A stretch of DNA of 46,529 bases from Candidatus Thorarchaeota archaeon (GTDB taxonomy: Archaea > Asgardarchaeota > Thorarchaeia > Thorarchaeales > Thorarchaeaceae). The notes beneath the pieces are model-generated. The model was not told where the DNA came from and did no database searches. It saw only the letters and a program-made list of their open reading frames with translations. This document shows positions 25,723-34,223 of this stretch, in pieces. Location: contig JABCTJ010000038.1 of the NCBI GenBank assembly GCA_018238375.1, positions 1 through 46,529 of the forward strand. Reading direction: 5' to 3'. Within the stretch, counting starts at the first letter, position 1; every line of letters starts with the position of its first letter. The translations under genes and the position numbers were made by a program.

Positions 25723-27081
25723 ATGAGAACAGACTCCGGAGTTCTGGGACAACGCAAGACGGTGTGCGCTCTAGTCCTAGCAGCTGGACAGGGCAGCCGG
25801 ATGAGCGAAGAAACACTGAAACAACTACATCCGGTGGCTGGGCTTGCACTGTTGGAAAGAGTGCTGTGTTCCTTGCGGGATGCAGGAATCGTGGAAGTTC
25901 ACGTGGTGGTGGGCTGTGAAGGGGATCGGGTCCAGCAGCAGATTGGCACGGATTACGCAGGGCTGAATATGCAGTACATCCGCGCCGAGCACTGGTCTCA
26001 AGGGAATCTCCATTCCTTCTTAGCGGCCCGTGGCTTCTGTGATCAGGACTTCATCCTCTGCATGGGTGATCATATCTTCGACCCAGAGATTGTGCGGAAA
26101 CTACAACGAGTGGATTTAACCGGAGCTCTTGCCTTGGCGGTGGATCGGGTTCAATACTCTCCCGATGACACTCTTGTGCTGGAACGCGACGGTAAGATTG
26201 TCGATACTGGCAAGGGTCTTTCGGTGTGGAACTGTGTGGACACAGGGTTCTTCAAGTGCGCTCCTAAGATTTTCAAGCATGCAATGGCGGCGGCGGAAGC
26301 AGGAAAGGCAGAGTTTGTGGAGTGCGTAAGACTGGCGGCTGAAGAGGGGGAGGCGCAGACCCTGGATGTGAGCGGATACTACTGGGTCGATGTTGATACT
26401 GAAGAGGATGTGAAGCGGGCGAAGCGAATCTTGGCGAAGTACACCCAGAAGGGGCGGGGCGCTTCGGACTTCATAGCCCACTATTTGAATCGACCACTTG
26501 AAACTGCGCTGGCTTACCATCTATCGGATACACGGGTTACCCCCAACATGGTCACGCTGGCAAGCAACGTAGTGGCCTACCTAGCGGCTGCGTTCTTTCT
26601 CTTTGGCCAGCTGCTGCCGGCGGCGCTGCTCACTTTCGTCGTGGGGATAGTGGACGGAGTTGACGGGAAGCTGGCCCGAATCCGGCGGCAGGCCACCCGG
26701 CTAGGCAAACTAGAACACGCCTTTGATCTACTCTTTGAATTCGCCTGGCTGATAGCACTGGCAACTTACCTCAGCGCCTTCTGGGGAACGTTGCCCATCC
26801 TACTGGCTGCTGGATCTATCACTCTGATGGCCTTCTACCGGATGGTCTATGATTTATTCAGTAGAACTATGGGAGAGAGCCTTGATAACTACGGGCCATT
26901 TGAACGAGGGTTTCGACGAGTGGCGGGGCGACGCAATCTCTACAACCTCCACATATTGGTATTCGTGCTTTTGGGTATTCCGCTCTGGGCGCTCTTCACC
27001 ATCATGCTGCATGCGAGCGTTACTGCAGCAGTCTACGTTGTCCGAGTTGGAATGCACCTCCACGCCGCCGACCGTCAGTGA
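25723..27081 (+). CDS. Fused sugar/inositol-phosphate nucleotidyltransferase and CDP-alcohol phosphotransferase
   Basis: Two-domain protein of 452 residues. Residues 12-240 form a nucleotidyltransferase (LAAGQGSRM at 19-27; CMGDH near 113-117; YYWVDVDTEEDV near 219-230), the type that activates inositol 1-phosphate with CTP. Residues 250-450 are a membrane CDP-alcohol phosphotransferase. The set resembles the fused IPCT/DIPPS that makes di-myo-inositol phosphate in hyperthermophiles; an inositol-lipid head-group role is equally open. The signature D-x2-D-G-x2-A-R (311-319) and G328 are intact, but the next two expected aspartates read H332 and L336; D335 and E339 are the nearest acids. The ATG has AGGAAG eight bases upstream. 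Codons look more G+C-rich than in neighbours, hinting at transfer. Confidence 0.85.
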   Translation: MRTDSGVLGQRKTVCALVLAAGQGSRMSEETLKQLHPVAGLALLERVLCSLRDAGIVEVHVVVGCEGDRVQQQIGTDYAGLNMQYIRAEHWSQGNLHSFLAARGFCDQDFILCMGDHIFDPEIVRKLQRVDLTGALALAVDRVQYSPDDTLVLERDGKIVDTGKGLSVWNCVDTGFFKCAPKIFKHAMAAAEAGKAEFVECVRLAAEEGEAQTLDVSGYYWVDVDTEEDVKRAKRILAKYTQKGRGASDFIAHYLNRPLETALAYHLSDTRVTPNMVTLASNVVAYLAAAFFLFGQLLPAALLTFVVGIVDGVDGKLARIRRQATRLGKLEHAFDLLFEFAWLIALATYLSAFWGTLPILLAAGSITLMAFYRMVYDLFSRTMGESLDNYGPFERGFRRVAGRRNLYNLHILVFVLLGIPLWALFTIMLHASVTAAVYVVRVGMHLHAADRQ

Positions 27082-27124
27082 CTGGTGTCAGTAATTTTCC
27101 TCGCTGAGAAAAACCGACCATATT

Positions 27125-27139
27125 CAGAAAGATTATATC
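27125..27139 (+). promoter_or_regulatory. Candidate promoter of the tandem HdrA gene
   Basis: CAGAAAG followed by ATTATATC is a good archaeal BRE plus TATA pair, about 50 bases before the ATG at 27191. It predicts transcription from about 27160, with GGAG ten bases before the start codon. Confidence 0.5.
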
Positions 27140-27190
27140 GCCCCGCTAGTTCCCGCCGTCGTTGTAGCCGCAGTCTGGAGAATACAGAAC

Positions 27191-30100
27191 ATGGTCAGCA
27201 AGGCATCCAAGAAGTCATCGGCAAAGCCCAAGCCTACTGACGTTGCTATAATTGGAGCTGGAATGGCAGGAATCAGCGCCGCACTCGCCCTCGCTGACGG
27301 CGGTCATCATGCCCATCTAATTGAGAGGACTGTAAGTATCGGGGGGGCTTATGTCGCCATTTACAAGATATTTCCTGCGCTCGAATGTAGCGCCTGCGTC
27401 ATGACTCCACTCACTTCATTCGTGGGCAAACACCTGAACATAACGATACACTCACTCTCAGAGGTAAAGAAAGTCAAGGGCAAGGCGGGCGACTTCACTC
27501 TGACTATTCACAAGAAGGCTCGCTACGTAGACGAGAACAAGTGCACTGGTTGCGGTCTCTGCATCGCGGCCTGTCCAGTGGAGGTCCCGAATCATTACGA
27601 CATGGGACTATCGCTGCGCAAGGCAATATACATGAACTTCCCACAGCAGATTCCTCTGCTGGCTGCCATTGATCGAGAATCGTGTATTGGCTGTGGGACC
27701 TGTGCTTCAGTGTGTCCGCAGGACTGCATCTTATACGATGACGAAGATAAGGAGTACGACCTGCACGTGGGTTCCATCATAAATGCTGCAGGATTTGAGG
27801 AATATCAGCCGACCGACTATGCAGAATACGGCTATGGTGTGTTTCCGAACGTCGTGACAAGCCTAGAGTACGATCGTCAAACACATCCAACAGGTCCGAC
27901 TGATGCGCACATGGTTCGCCCTTCTGATGGCAGGGAACCTGAAACCATCATGTTCGTGAACTGCGTTGGGTCAAGAGACGTTCGGGAGAATATCCAGGGG
28001 TACAGTCATCATTGTAACAGAGTCTGTTGTTCTTTCGGACTGAAGCTAGCCCAGGTCACGCGCATGCACTATCCCAAGGAGCACTGTAAAATCATCTACA
28101 CCTATATGGACATGCGCACCTGCGGGAAACTGCTGGAGGAGTTCCTCTGGGACTCGCAGCACAACATGGACATTGACTTCATCCGCGGCAGGATTGCTGA
28201 GATTAATGAAGACCCTGACACTCACGACCTCATGGTGAAGCTAGAGGATACCGAAAAAGGCGAGATTCAAGAGATCAAAGTGAACATGGTCGTTCTCAAC
28301 TCGAGCTTCAGGCCTGCTGAAGGTAACGAGGAACTTGCGAAGGTATTGGGCATCGAGCTCGATGAGGCGGGCTGGGTGAAGGAGAAGAACCCGAACTCAG
28401 CTGCACTCGAAACCACCCGTGCTGGCATATACATGGCTGGATGCATCCACGGACCAAAGGACGGAACAGACACCGTGAATGAAGGCAAGGGTGCGGCTAT
28501 GGCTGCACAATCAATACTACCGCTCCCACACCCCCCCGTACCTGAAGCAGTTCCGCCACTGGAGGTCGGAGAAGAGCCGAGAGTTGGCGTATTCATTTGC
28601 CATTGTGGAGGAATCATTGGCAATGTACTAGACTGTCCCAGCCTAGCTCAGTGGGCAAGCCATATTCCGAATGTAGCCTACAGCACAGATTATATTTTCA
28701 TGTGCAGCGACCCAGGCCAGGAGTTCATCACAGAGGCCATCAAGGAGCACAAGCTGAATCGCGTGGTCGTTGGTTCATGCTCACCACTTCAACATGAAGA
28801 CACTTTCAGACGCGCACTAGAGGCTGCTGGTATATCGGGTTACTATCTTGTGGGGCCCGTAGGGCTGAGAGAGATGATTGCGCTGGTCAACGCGAACGAC
28901 CCTCCAGATGTTCGCCAGGAGAAGGCGCAGGACATGATTCGTTCCGGCGTCGCCAAGGCCATCAATAATGAAATTGTACCTGTCAAGTCAGTAGACGTGA
29001 CTCGAGTTGCGATGATTGTTGGTGGGGGGGTTTCAGGAATGAGTGCTGCGCTTGACATTGCTCGGAAGGGCTTTAATGTCATCCTTGTTGAGAAAGAGGC
29101 CATACTTGGCGGAAGGCTAAATGACCTCTACAATTTATTCCCCAAGATGGAGAGCGCGCAAGAGATCGTGGACGACCTCACGGCACGCGTTGAGAAAGAG
29201 AAACGGATCAAGGTTCTGCTCAACTCGAAGCCAGTATTGAGGGAGGGGTCTTACGGTAACTACGGGATAACCATTCAGAACACAGAAACTGGAACGCAGG
29301 AAGTTCACACGATAGGCTCAATGGTCATCGCAACGGGTACAGACACCTACGACCCAAAGAAGGGAGAATATGGTTGGGAGGAAGTCCCAGGAGTCATTAC
29401 AACACTCCAGCTTGAGCGCATGCTAAGAAATGGAGAACTCAAGAAGCCACCAAAGAATCCGGTGTTTATCCACTGCGTCGGTTCAAGACAGAGCCCAGGA
29501 GAGGGGAACAGATACTGCTCAAGGGTGTGTTGTTCCGCAGTCATAGCTATGCAGCACGAACTGAAGGAGATGTTCCCGGACATCAGAGTGATCTCGGCCT
29601 ATAAGGAGCACATCCGCCCGTTCGCCAACGGTATGGAAGAGATGTGGCGGGAAAACCGTCAGAGGGGCGTCGTCTATCTACGCTGGATAAGAGAGAGACC
29701 GGTCACCGTCGAGAAAGCTCCTGATGCTGATGAGGCCATCGTAACAGTATATGATACTCTTTCCCAAGAAACCTTCAAGATACGATCCAACATGGTTGTG
29801 CTAGCGCTGGGCTTGGAGGCGCCCCATGATGTCAACGAACTCACCAAGGCATTAGGAATCAACCGAGGACAAGATGGATTCCTGCTTGAGGTCCATATGA
29901 AGTTCAAACCAGTGGAGACTACAGTCCCAGGCATCTTCTTGGGTGCAACCTACGCCAAGAACGTATCAGACTCAATCAACCAGGCACGCGGTGCAGCCAG
30001 CGCAGCCTGTGCTCCGCTCAATCTCGGTACTGTGAATATCGAGCTTTTGGCAGCAGAGGTGGATGAAGATCTCTGTGTTGGATGTGACCTCTGCCATTAT

Positions 30101-30292
30101 TCGGAGATTTGCCCCTACGATGCAGTTTCAATGGTGGAAGTATCGCCGGGTGTGAAAAAGAGCGTCACCAACGAGCTTGCATGTGAAGGATGTGGAGCAT
30201 GCTGTTCCATCTGCCCAACGGGAGCACGTGACCTCCGATGGTGGCGTGAGAAGAGCTTCTACGACCAGATAGAAGAGATGCTCAGGGAGTAG
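27191..30292 (+). CDS. hdrA: Tandem HdrA-like flavoprotein (HdrAA), stand-alone
   Basis: Heterodisulfide-reductase A-type flavin and iron-sulfur protein of 1033 residues with two HdrA units. Unit 1 has FAD motif IGAGMAG (21-27), a C66/C69 pair (LECSAC) and an inserted ferredoxin domain (C118/121/124/128 and C165/168/171/175). Unit 2 opens with a CHCGG segment (C470, C472), has a second FAD motif GGGVSG (611-616) but no inserted ferredoxin, and ends with two cluster motifs (about 966-980 and C998/1001/1004/1008). The first of these is spaced CX2CX2CX5CP rather than the usual CX2CX2CX3CP. HdrA units bifurcate or confurcate electrons in the cytosol between ferredoxin, HdrBC and a hydrogenase or NADH module. 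No hdrB or hdrC is adjacent on this strand; the two HdrCB pairs lie 9 to 15 kb downstream. Confidence 0.92.
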   Translation: MVSKASKKSSAKPKPTDVAIIGAGMAGISAALALADGGHHAHLIERTVSIGGAYVAIYKIFPALECSACVMTPLTSFVGKHLNITIHSLSEVKKVKGKAGDFTLTIHKKARYVDENKCTGCGLCIAACPVEVPNHYDMGLSLRKAIYMNFPQQIPLLAAIDRESCIGCGTCASVCPQDCILYDDEDKEYDLHVGSIINAAGFEEYQPTDYAEYGYGVFPNVVTSLEYDRQTHPTGPTDAHMVRPSDGREPETIMFVNCVGSRDVRENIQGYSHHCNRVCCSFGLKLAQVTRMHYPKEHCKIIYTYMDMRTCGKLLEEFLWDSQHNMDIDFIRGRIAEINEDPDTHDLMVKLEDTEKGEIQEIKVNMVVLNSSFRPAEGNEELAKVLGIELDEAGWVKEKNPNSAALETTRAGIYMAGCIHGPKDGTDTVNEGKGAAMAAQSILPLPHPPVPEAVPPLEVGEEPRVGVFICHCGGIIGNVLDCPSLAQWASHIPNVAYSTDYIFMCSDPGQEFITEAIKEHKLNRVVVGSCSPLQHEDTFRRALEAAGISGYYLVGPVGLREMIALVNANDPPDVRQEKAQDMIRSGVAKAINNEIVPVKSVDVTRVAMIVGGGVSGMSAALDIARKGFNVILVEKEAILGGRLNDLYNLFPKMESAQEIVDDLTARVEKEKRIKVLLNSKPVLREGSYGNYGITIQNTETGTQEVHTIGSMVIATGTDTYDPKKGEYGWEEVPGVITTLQLERMLRNGELKKPPKNPVFIHCVGSRQSPGEGNRYCSRVCCSAVIAMQHELKEMFPDIRVISAYKEHIRPFANGMEEMWRENRQRGVVYLRWIRERPVTVEKAPDADEAIVTVYDTLSQETFKIRSNMVVLALGLEAPHDVNELTKALGINRGQDGFLLEVHMKFKPVETTVPGIFLGATYAKNVSDSINQARGAASAACAPLNLGTVNIELLAAEVDEDLCVGCDLCHYSEICPYDAVSMVEVSPGVKKSVTNELACEGCGACCSICPTGARDLRWWREKSFYDQIEEMLRE

Positions 30293-30298
30293 CTGCCG

Positions 30299-30865
30299 TT
30301 GGTGTCAGTTAACGACCTCCACGCAGGATGGATGGTTCTGAATAAACTGCTTGGAGAGCTGCGGTCGAAGGGAGTTTTCATTCCAGACCTCATCTATGCA
30401 GACCTAAGGAATAGTAAGATGGTCATCGAGTATCTAAGGTCATTCGGCAGTGAGATCAAGCAGCCTGAGCAGTGCGATGCCGATCTTCAACATGAGATGG
30501 AGATAAAGGTCCAGGGACTTCGAGAAATCCTGATGGTCTGGGCGGAAGAAAAGGATGGTGTCCAATATAGACAGGCCTGGGAAACAAGATTCGATGATGC
30601 CATTCACGGACGGGGAGAAGTAGCTTCGGAGGACCCACCGATGCCCATCTCTGATTTGCCCAGAGAAAAGGATGTGAGCTTCTTCCGAATCAGGTTGCCT
30701 GATGAGATTCCAGTGGAGATAGTTTCAGAGCTTGCGGAGGACTGTCGTGTATTGATATCACTCGATGGCGATAGACACTTGCAAGTGAGCGGCAAGAAAG
30801 AATGCGTCCGTGATGCGATGAAGAGGCTTGGGGAACTCTTCTATGGTCGTAGTGAGCTTGGCTAG
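30299..30865 (+). CDS. Hypothetical archaeal protein following HdrAA
   Basis: A soluble protein of 188 residues. The first 90 residues look helical (LHAGWMVLNKLLGELRSKG, then DLIYADLRNSKMVIEYLR). The C-terminal 60 residues look like a small alpha/beta domain (FFRIRLPDEIPVEIVSELAEDC, then DRHLQVSGKKECVRDAMKRLGEL). It has no cluster-binding cysteine motif. The overall look recalls archaeal DUF2096 proteins, but I cannot confirm that. The start is TTG 30299 or GTG 30302, six or nine bases after the HdrAA stop with AGGGAG upstream, so it is cotranscribed with the tandem HdrA. Confidence 0.7.
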   Translation: MVSVNDLHAGWMVLNKLLGELRSKGVFIPDLIYADLRNSKMVIEYLRSFGSEIKQPEQCDADLQHEMEIKVQGLREILMVWAEEKDGVQYRQAWETRFDDAIHGRGEVASEDPPMPISDLPREKDVSFFRIRLPDEIPVEIVSELAEDCRVLISLDGDRHLQVSGKKECVRDAMKRLGELFYGRSELG

Positions 30866-30903
30866 GACTGGATAGAGAAGCTAGCTGTCGTTCATTGGGC
30901 GTA

Positions 30904-30923
30904 CGAAACGACACTATTTTATG
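30904..30923 (+). promoter_or_regulatory. Candidate promoter of the acn-aclBA-icd operon
   Basis: CGAAACGACA followed by CTATTTTATG resembles a BRE plus TATA element, placing transcription near 30945 and leaving a leader of about 45 bases before the chosen acn ATG at 30991. Confidence 0.45.
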
Positions 30924-30990
30924 GGCGTTCTTGTCCGATGCAGGCAAATCTGAGGACATTTTTGTCGTAAAACAGAAGGTGAATCTCACA

Positions 30991-32937
30991 ATGGTGTCGG
31001 TGGCTAAAAGTATTCTTGCAAAACACGTTGAAGTGGGCGATTCCAAGCTCATCCCAGGCAATGCGATTGGAATCAGGATAGACCGTACCTTAACACAAGA
31101 CGCTACAGGTACAATGGCTTACCTGCAATTCGAGGCGATGGGTCTCGACAAGGTGAAGACGGAACTCTCCGTTTCGGTTGTTGATCACAATATGCTTCAA
31201 TCTGATTTCAAGAACGCTGATGATCACTTGTACTTGCAGTCAGTTGCAGCTAAGTACGGTATACTATTCTCACGACCGGGAAATGGTATTTGCCATCAAG
31301 TATTCCTTGAAAGGTTCTCCAAGCCAGGAGCAACTCTCATTGGATCTGACTCCCATACTCCGACTTCAGGTGGAGTGGGGATGATTTCCATAGGTGCAGG
31401 TGGACTTGACGTCGCTGTTGCGATGGGGGGCGGGTTGTTCTACATAACAGTTCCCAAGATTATGGGAATGAAACTAACTGGTAAACTCCGCGACTTCGTA
31501 TCAGCAAAGGACATCATACTTGAGGTGTTAAGAAGAATTGGTGTGAAAGGAGGAAGGGGCTATATCTTGGAATACTTCGGCCCTGGACTGAAGTCGTTAT
31601 CCGTTACTGAGCGAGCCACCATTACCAATATGGGCACTGAAACTGGTGCGACAACCTCGATTTTTCCATCAGATGAGATCACGAAGGCGTTCTTTAAACT
31701 TCAGCAACGAGAAGACGATTGGGTCAGCATTCCAACCGGACTGGAAGAAGACTTCGATGAGGTGATTGAGATTGACCTCAACAAGTTGGAGCCTATGATA
31801 GCCAAGCCCCATTCCCCAGGGAATGTTGTACCGCTTTCAGAGCTTGAAGGCAAATTAGTGGATCAAGTTGCTATTGGTTCGTGTACCAACTCGTCAATCA
31901 AGGACATGGCAATGGTTGCAGCCCTTCTCAAGGGCAAGACGATCCATTCTAGAACGACCCTGGGAATATCGCCGGGATCTAGGCAGGTGTTGAAGTATTT
32001 AGCGGAAAAAGGAATGCTGGCTGATATAATTTCAAGCGGAGGCAGAATCCTGGAGAGCGGCTGTGGTCCATGCATTGGCATGGGATTTGCACCGCCATCA
32101 GGAAGTGTTTCAATCAGAACATTCAATCGTAACTTTCGGGGCCGCAGCGGCACGATTGATTCAGAAGCTTATCTTGTCAGTCCAGAGGTTGCTGTGGCGG
32201 CGGCAATCTACGGAGAGATAACGGACCCAAGGAAGCTGGGTGCTTATCCAAAGATCGAGATGCCAACCTCCATCAACATTGATGATTCGATGATTCTCAA
32301 ACCTTCCGATCACCCTGAAGGCATCGAAATTATACGTGGTCCGAACATTCAATCACTTCCGGAAGCTATACCCCTTCCCGAAAAGCTGCCTAAGTTGAAT
32401 GCCCTAATCAAAGTCGAGGACGACATAACAACTGACCACATCATGCCCGCAGGAGCCAAAATTCTGCCACTGCGATCAAACCTGCCCAAGATAAGCGAGT
32501 TTGTCTTTTCACAGGTGGATACAACATTCGCATCGAGAGCTCTCGAGTCTAAGGAAACCGGGGGAGGAATTATCATTGCTGGCGAAAACTACGGTCAAGG
32601 GTCAAGCCGCGAACATGCTGCTCTCGCACCAATGTATCTTGGAATCAGAGTGGTTGCGGTGAAGTCATTTGCCCGCATTCACAAGGCGAATTTGATCAAC
32701 GTTGGAATCCTTCCAGTTGAGTTTGCAGACTCTGATGGTTTCGATAAGATTGATGCTGGAGATTCACTAGAGATAGCGGGTATTCGCACAGCCTTGGAAA
32801 AGGGGGAAAAGATGTTGGCAATTCGGAACACGACCAAGAATATTGATATTCCCGTCACCTATGAGCTTTCCGAGCGTGAAAGGAAGATTATGTTGGCTGG
32901 AGGTCTTCTGAATTACACGAAAGAGGGAGGAATCTAG
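30991..32937 (+). CDS. acn: Aconitate hydratase
   Basis: Interconverts citrate and isocitrate with a 4Fe-4S cluster. The frame is open 32 codons upstream, but the ATG at 30991 (MVSVAKSILAKHV) has AGAAGGTGA eight bases ahead and matches the usual aconitase N-terminus, giving 648 residues, the length of the short aconitase group. Cluster ligands are visible in GSCTNSS and ESGCGPCIG; substrate-binding blocks include GSDSHTPTSGGVG and the C-terminal GENYGQGSSREHAAL. It is first of four tightly packed genes, and aclB begins one base after its stop. The neighbours say its role is to feed or drain citrate for ATP-citrate lyase. Confidence 0.94.
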   Translation: MVSVAKSILAKHVEVGDSKLIPGNAIGIRIDRTLTQDATGTMAYLQFEAMGLDKVKTELSVSVVDHNMLQSDFKNADDHLYLQSVAAKYGILFSRPGNGICHQVFLERFSKPGATLIGSDSHTPTSGGVGMISIGAGGLDVAVAMGGGLFYITVPKIMGMKLTGKLRDFVSAKDIILEVLRRIGVKGGRGYILEYFGPGLKSLSVTERATITNMGTETGATTSIFPSDEITKAFFKLQQREDDWVSIPTGLEEDFDEVIEIDLNKLEPMIAKPHSPGNVVPLSELEGKLVDQVAIGSCTNSSIKDMAMVAALLKGKTIHSRTTLGISPGSRQVLKYLAEKGMLADIISSGGRILESGCGPCIGMGFAPPSGSVSIRTFNRNFRGRSGTIDSEAYLVSPEVAVAAAIYGEITDPRKLGAYPKIEMPTSINIDDSMILKPSDHPEGIEIIRGPNIQSLPEAIPLPEKLPKLNALIKVEDDITTDHIMPAGAKILPLRSNLPKISEFVFSQVDTTFASRALESKETGGGIIIAGENYGQGSSREHAALAPMYLGIRVVAVKSFARIHKANLINVGILPVEFADSDGFDKIDAGDSLEIAGIRTALEKGEKMLAIRNTTKNIDIPVTYELSERERKIMLAGGLLNYTKEGGI

Positions 32938-32938
32938 A

Positions 32939-34216
32939 TTGGCACAAAAATCAATTAATGAGTATTCAGCAAAGAAACTGATTGCTGGAGAACTGGTGAA
33001 ATACTTCCCCGAGTTCAACTACCACGGGAAGCTAGCTGTAATAACTCCTGAAACCAAGTGGGAGGAGCTTGTGAAAGAAAATCCGTGGCTGAAAACTGAC
33101 AAGCTGGCTGCAAAACCAGACCAGCTATTTGGAAAGAGAGGCAAGGCGAATCTACTACTACTAGATGCAAGCTTAGCCGACCTAAAGTCGTTCATCAAAG
33201 AGAAGATGAACAAGGAGATGGTCGTTGGTGAAACGAAAGGGACACTGAACAGGTTCCTAGTCGAACCCTTTATTCCCCATGACAAGGAGTTCTACGTTTC
33301 CATCACGTCAGACCGTGATAATGACATCATCCATTTCTCGCTGGAAGGAGGTATTTTCGTAGAGGAGAACTGGGATAAAGTGTCACACATTCCGATACCC
33401 ATCGGAACTGACATCGACTCGTTCAATCTGGCCGAGAAGTTGCCAGATCTTGGGGAGCTGGGAGATGTTGTTGTTTCCTTTGTCAAGGGGTTATTGCAGG
33501 TCTACATTGATCAGGACTTCGCGTTCATGGAAATCAATCCTTTCGCTGTCACTGAAGACAAGTTGGTAGTTCCTCTGGACCTCAAAGCTCGTCTTGATGA
33601 TACAGCGGCGTTCAAGCATTCCGACACGTGGGGCAATTACAATAACCCAATCAAGTTTCCAGTTTCGTTCGGTCAGAAGTTCTCCAAAGAGGAAGAATAC
33701 ATCAGAAGCATCGACGAACAAACAGGTTCTTCGTTGAAGTTGACGGTTCTCGATCGCGACAAACGAATTTGGACTATGGTAGCCGGAGGTGGTGCAAGCG
33801 TTGTCTACGCAGACACCATCGTGGACCTAGGATTTGGTGCTGAACTTGCGAACTACGGAGAATACAGTGGGAACCCCAGCCGCGAGCACACTGAGTTGTA
33901 CGCCCAGACACTTATCGACCTCATGACAGAGAAACCGGATCCGAAGGGGCTCCCGAAAATCCTTCTGATTGGTGGCGGAATCGCCAACTTCACAGATGTG
34001 AAAGCCACTTTCGCAGGTATTGTGAGTGCTCTGAGGAAATCAGCTGACAAGCTGAAGAAAGTGAACGTGAAGATCTATGTACGCCGTGGAGGACCCAATG
34101 AGAAGGAGGGCCTGAAGCTCATGAAAGATGTCGGAGAAGAAATGGGCATTCCCATCGAAGTGTACGACAGATACACTCCAATGACCCGAATTGTACCTTT
34201 GGCCCTGAAGGAGTGA
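32939..34216 (+). CDS. aclB: ATP-citrate lyase, ATP-grasp subunit (AclB)
   Basis: Subunit of 425 residues equivalent to the N-terminal half of human ACLY and to AclB of green sulfur bacteria. It carries the ATP-grasp fold and a citrate-binding domain. Family-like segments are YSAKKLIAGELVKYF at the N-terminus, FVEENWDKV, FAFMEINPFAV (metal/ATP site), VAGGGASVVYADTI, LANYGEYSGNPSRE and LLIGGGIANFTDV, the last part contributing the citrate and CoA interface. The start is TTG with GGAGG eight bases upstream, one base after acn. With AclA it cleaves citrate + CoA + ATP to acetyl-CoA and oxaloacetate. Confidence 0.93.
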   Translation: MAQKSINEYSAKKLIAGELVKYFPEFNYHGKLAVITPETKWEELVKENPWLKTDKLAAKPDQLFGKRGKANLLLLDASLADLKSFIKEKMNKEMVVGETKGTLNRFLVEPFIPHDKEFYVSITSDRDNDIIHFSLEGGIFVEENWDKVSHIPIPIGTDIDSFNLAEKLPDLGELGDVVVSFVKGLLQVYIDQDFAFMEINPFAVTEDKLVVPLDLKARLDDTAAFKHSDTWGNYNNPIKFPVSFGQKFSKEEEYIRSIDEQTGSSLKLTVLDRDKRIWTMVAGGGASVVYADTIVDLGFGAELANYGEYSGNPSREHTELYAQTLIDLMTEKPDPKGLPKILLIGGGIANFTDVKATFAGIVSALRKSADKLKKVNVKIYVRRGGPNEKEGLKLMKDVGEEMGIPIEVYDRYTPMTRIVPLALKE

Positions 34217-34223
34217 CGTAAGA

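Noticed and set aside
25521..25919. Plus-strand frame of 132 codons before and into the IPCT/CDP-alcohol transferase gene
   Set aside because: Overlaps a clear gene out of frame, and its unique part resembles nothing known.
30895..30990. Longer N-terminus for aconitase from 30895
   Set aside because: The extra 32 residues have no aconitase homology, lie over the likely promoter, and the internal ATG has a good ribosome site.
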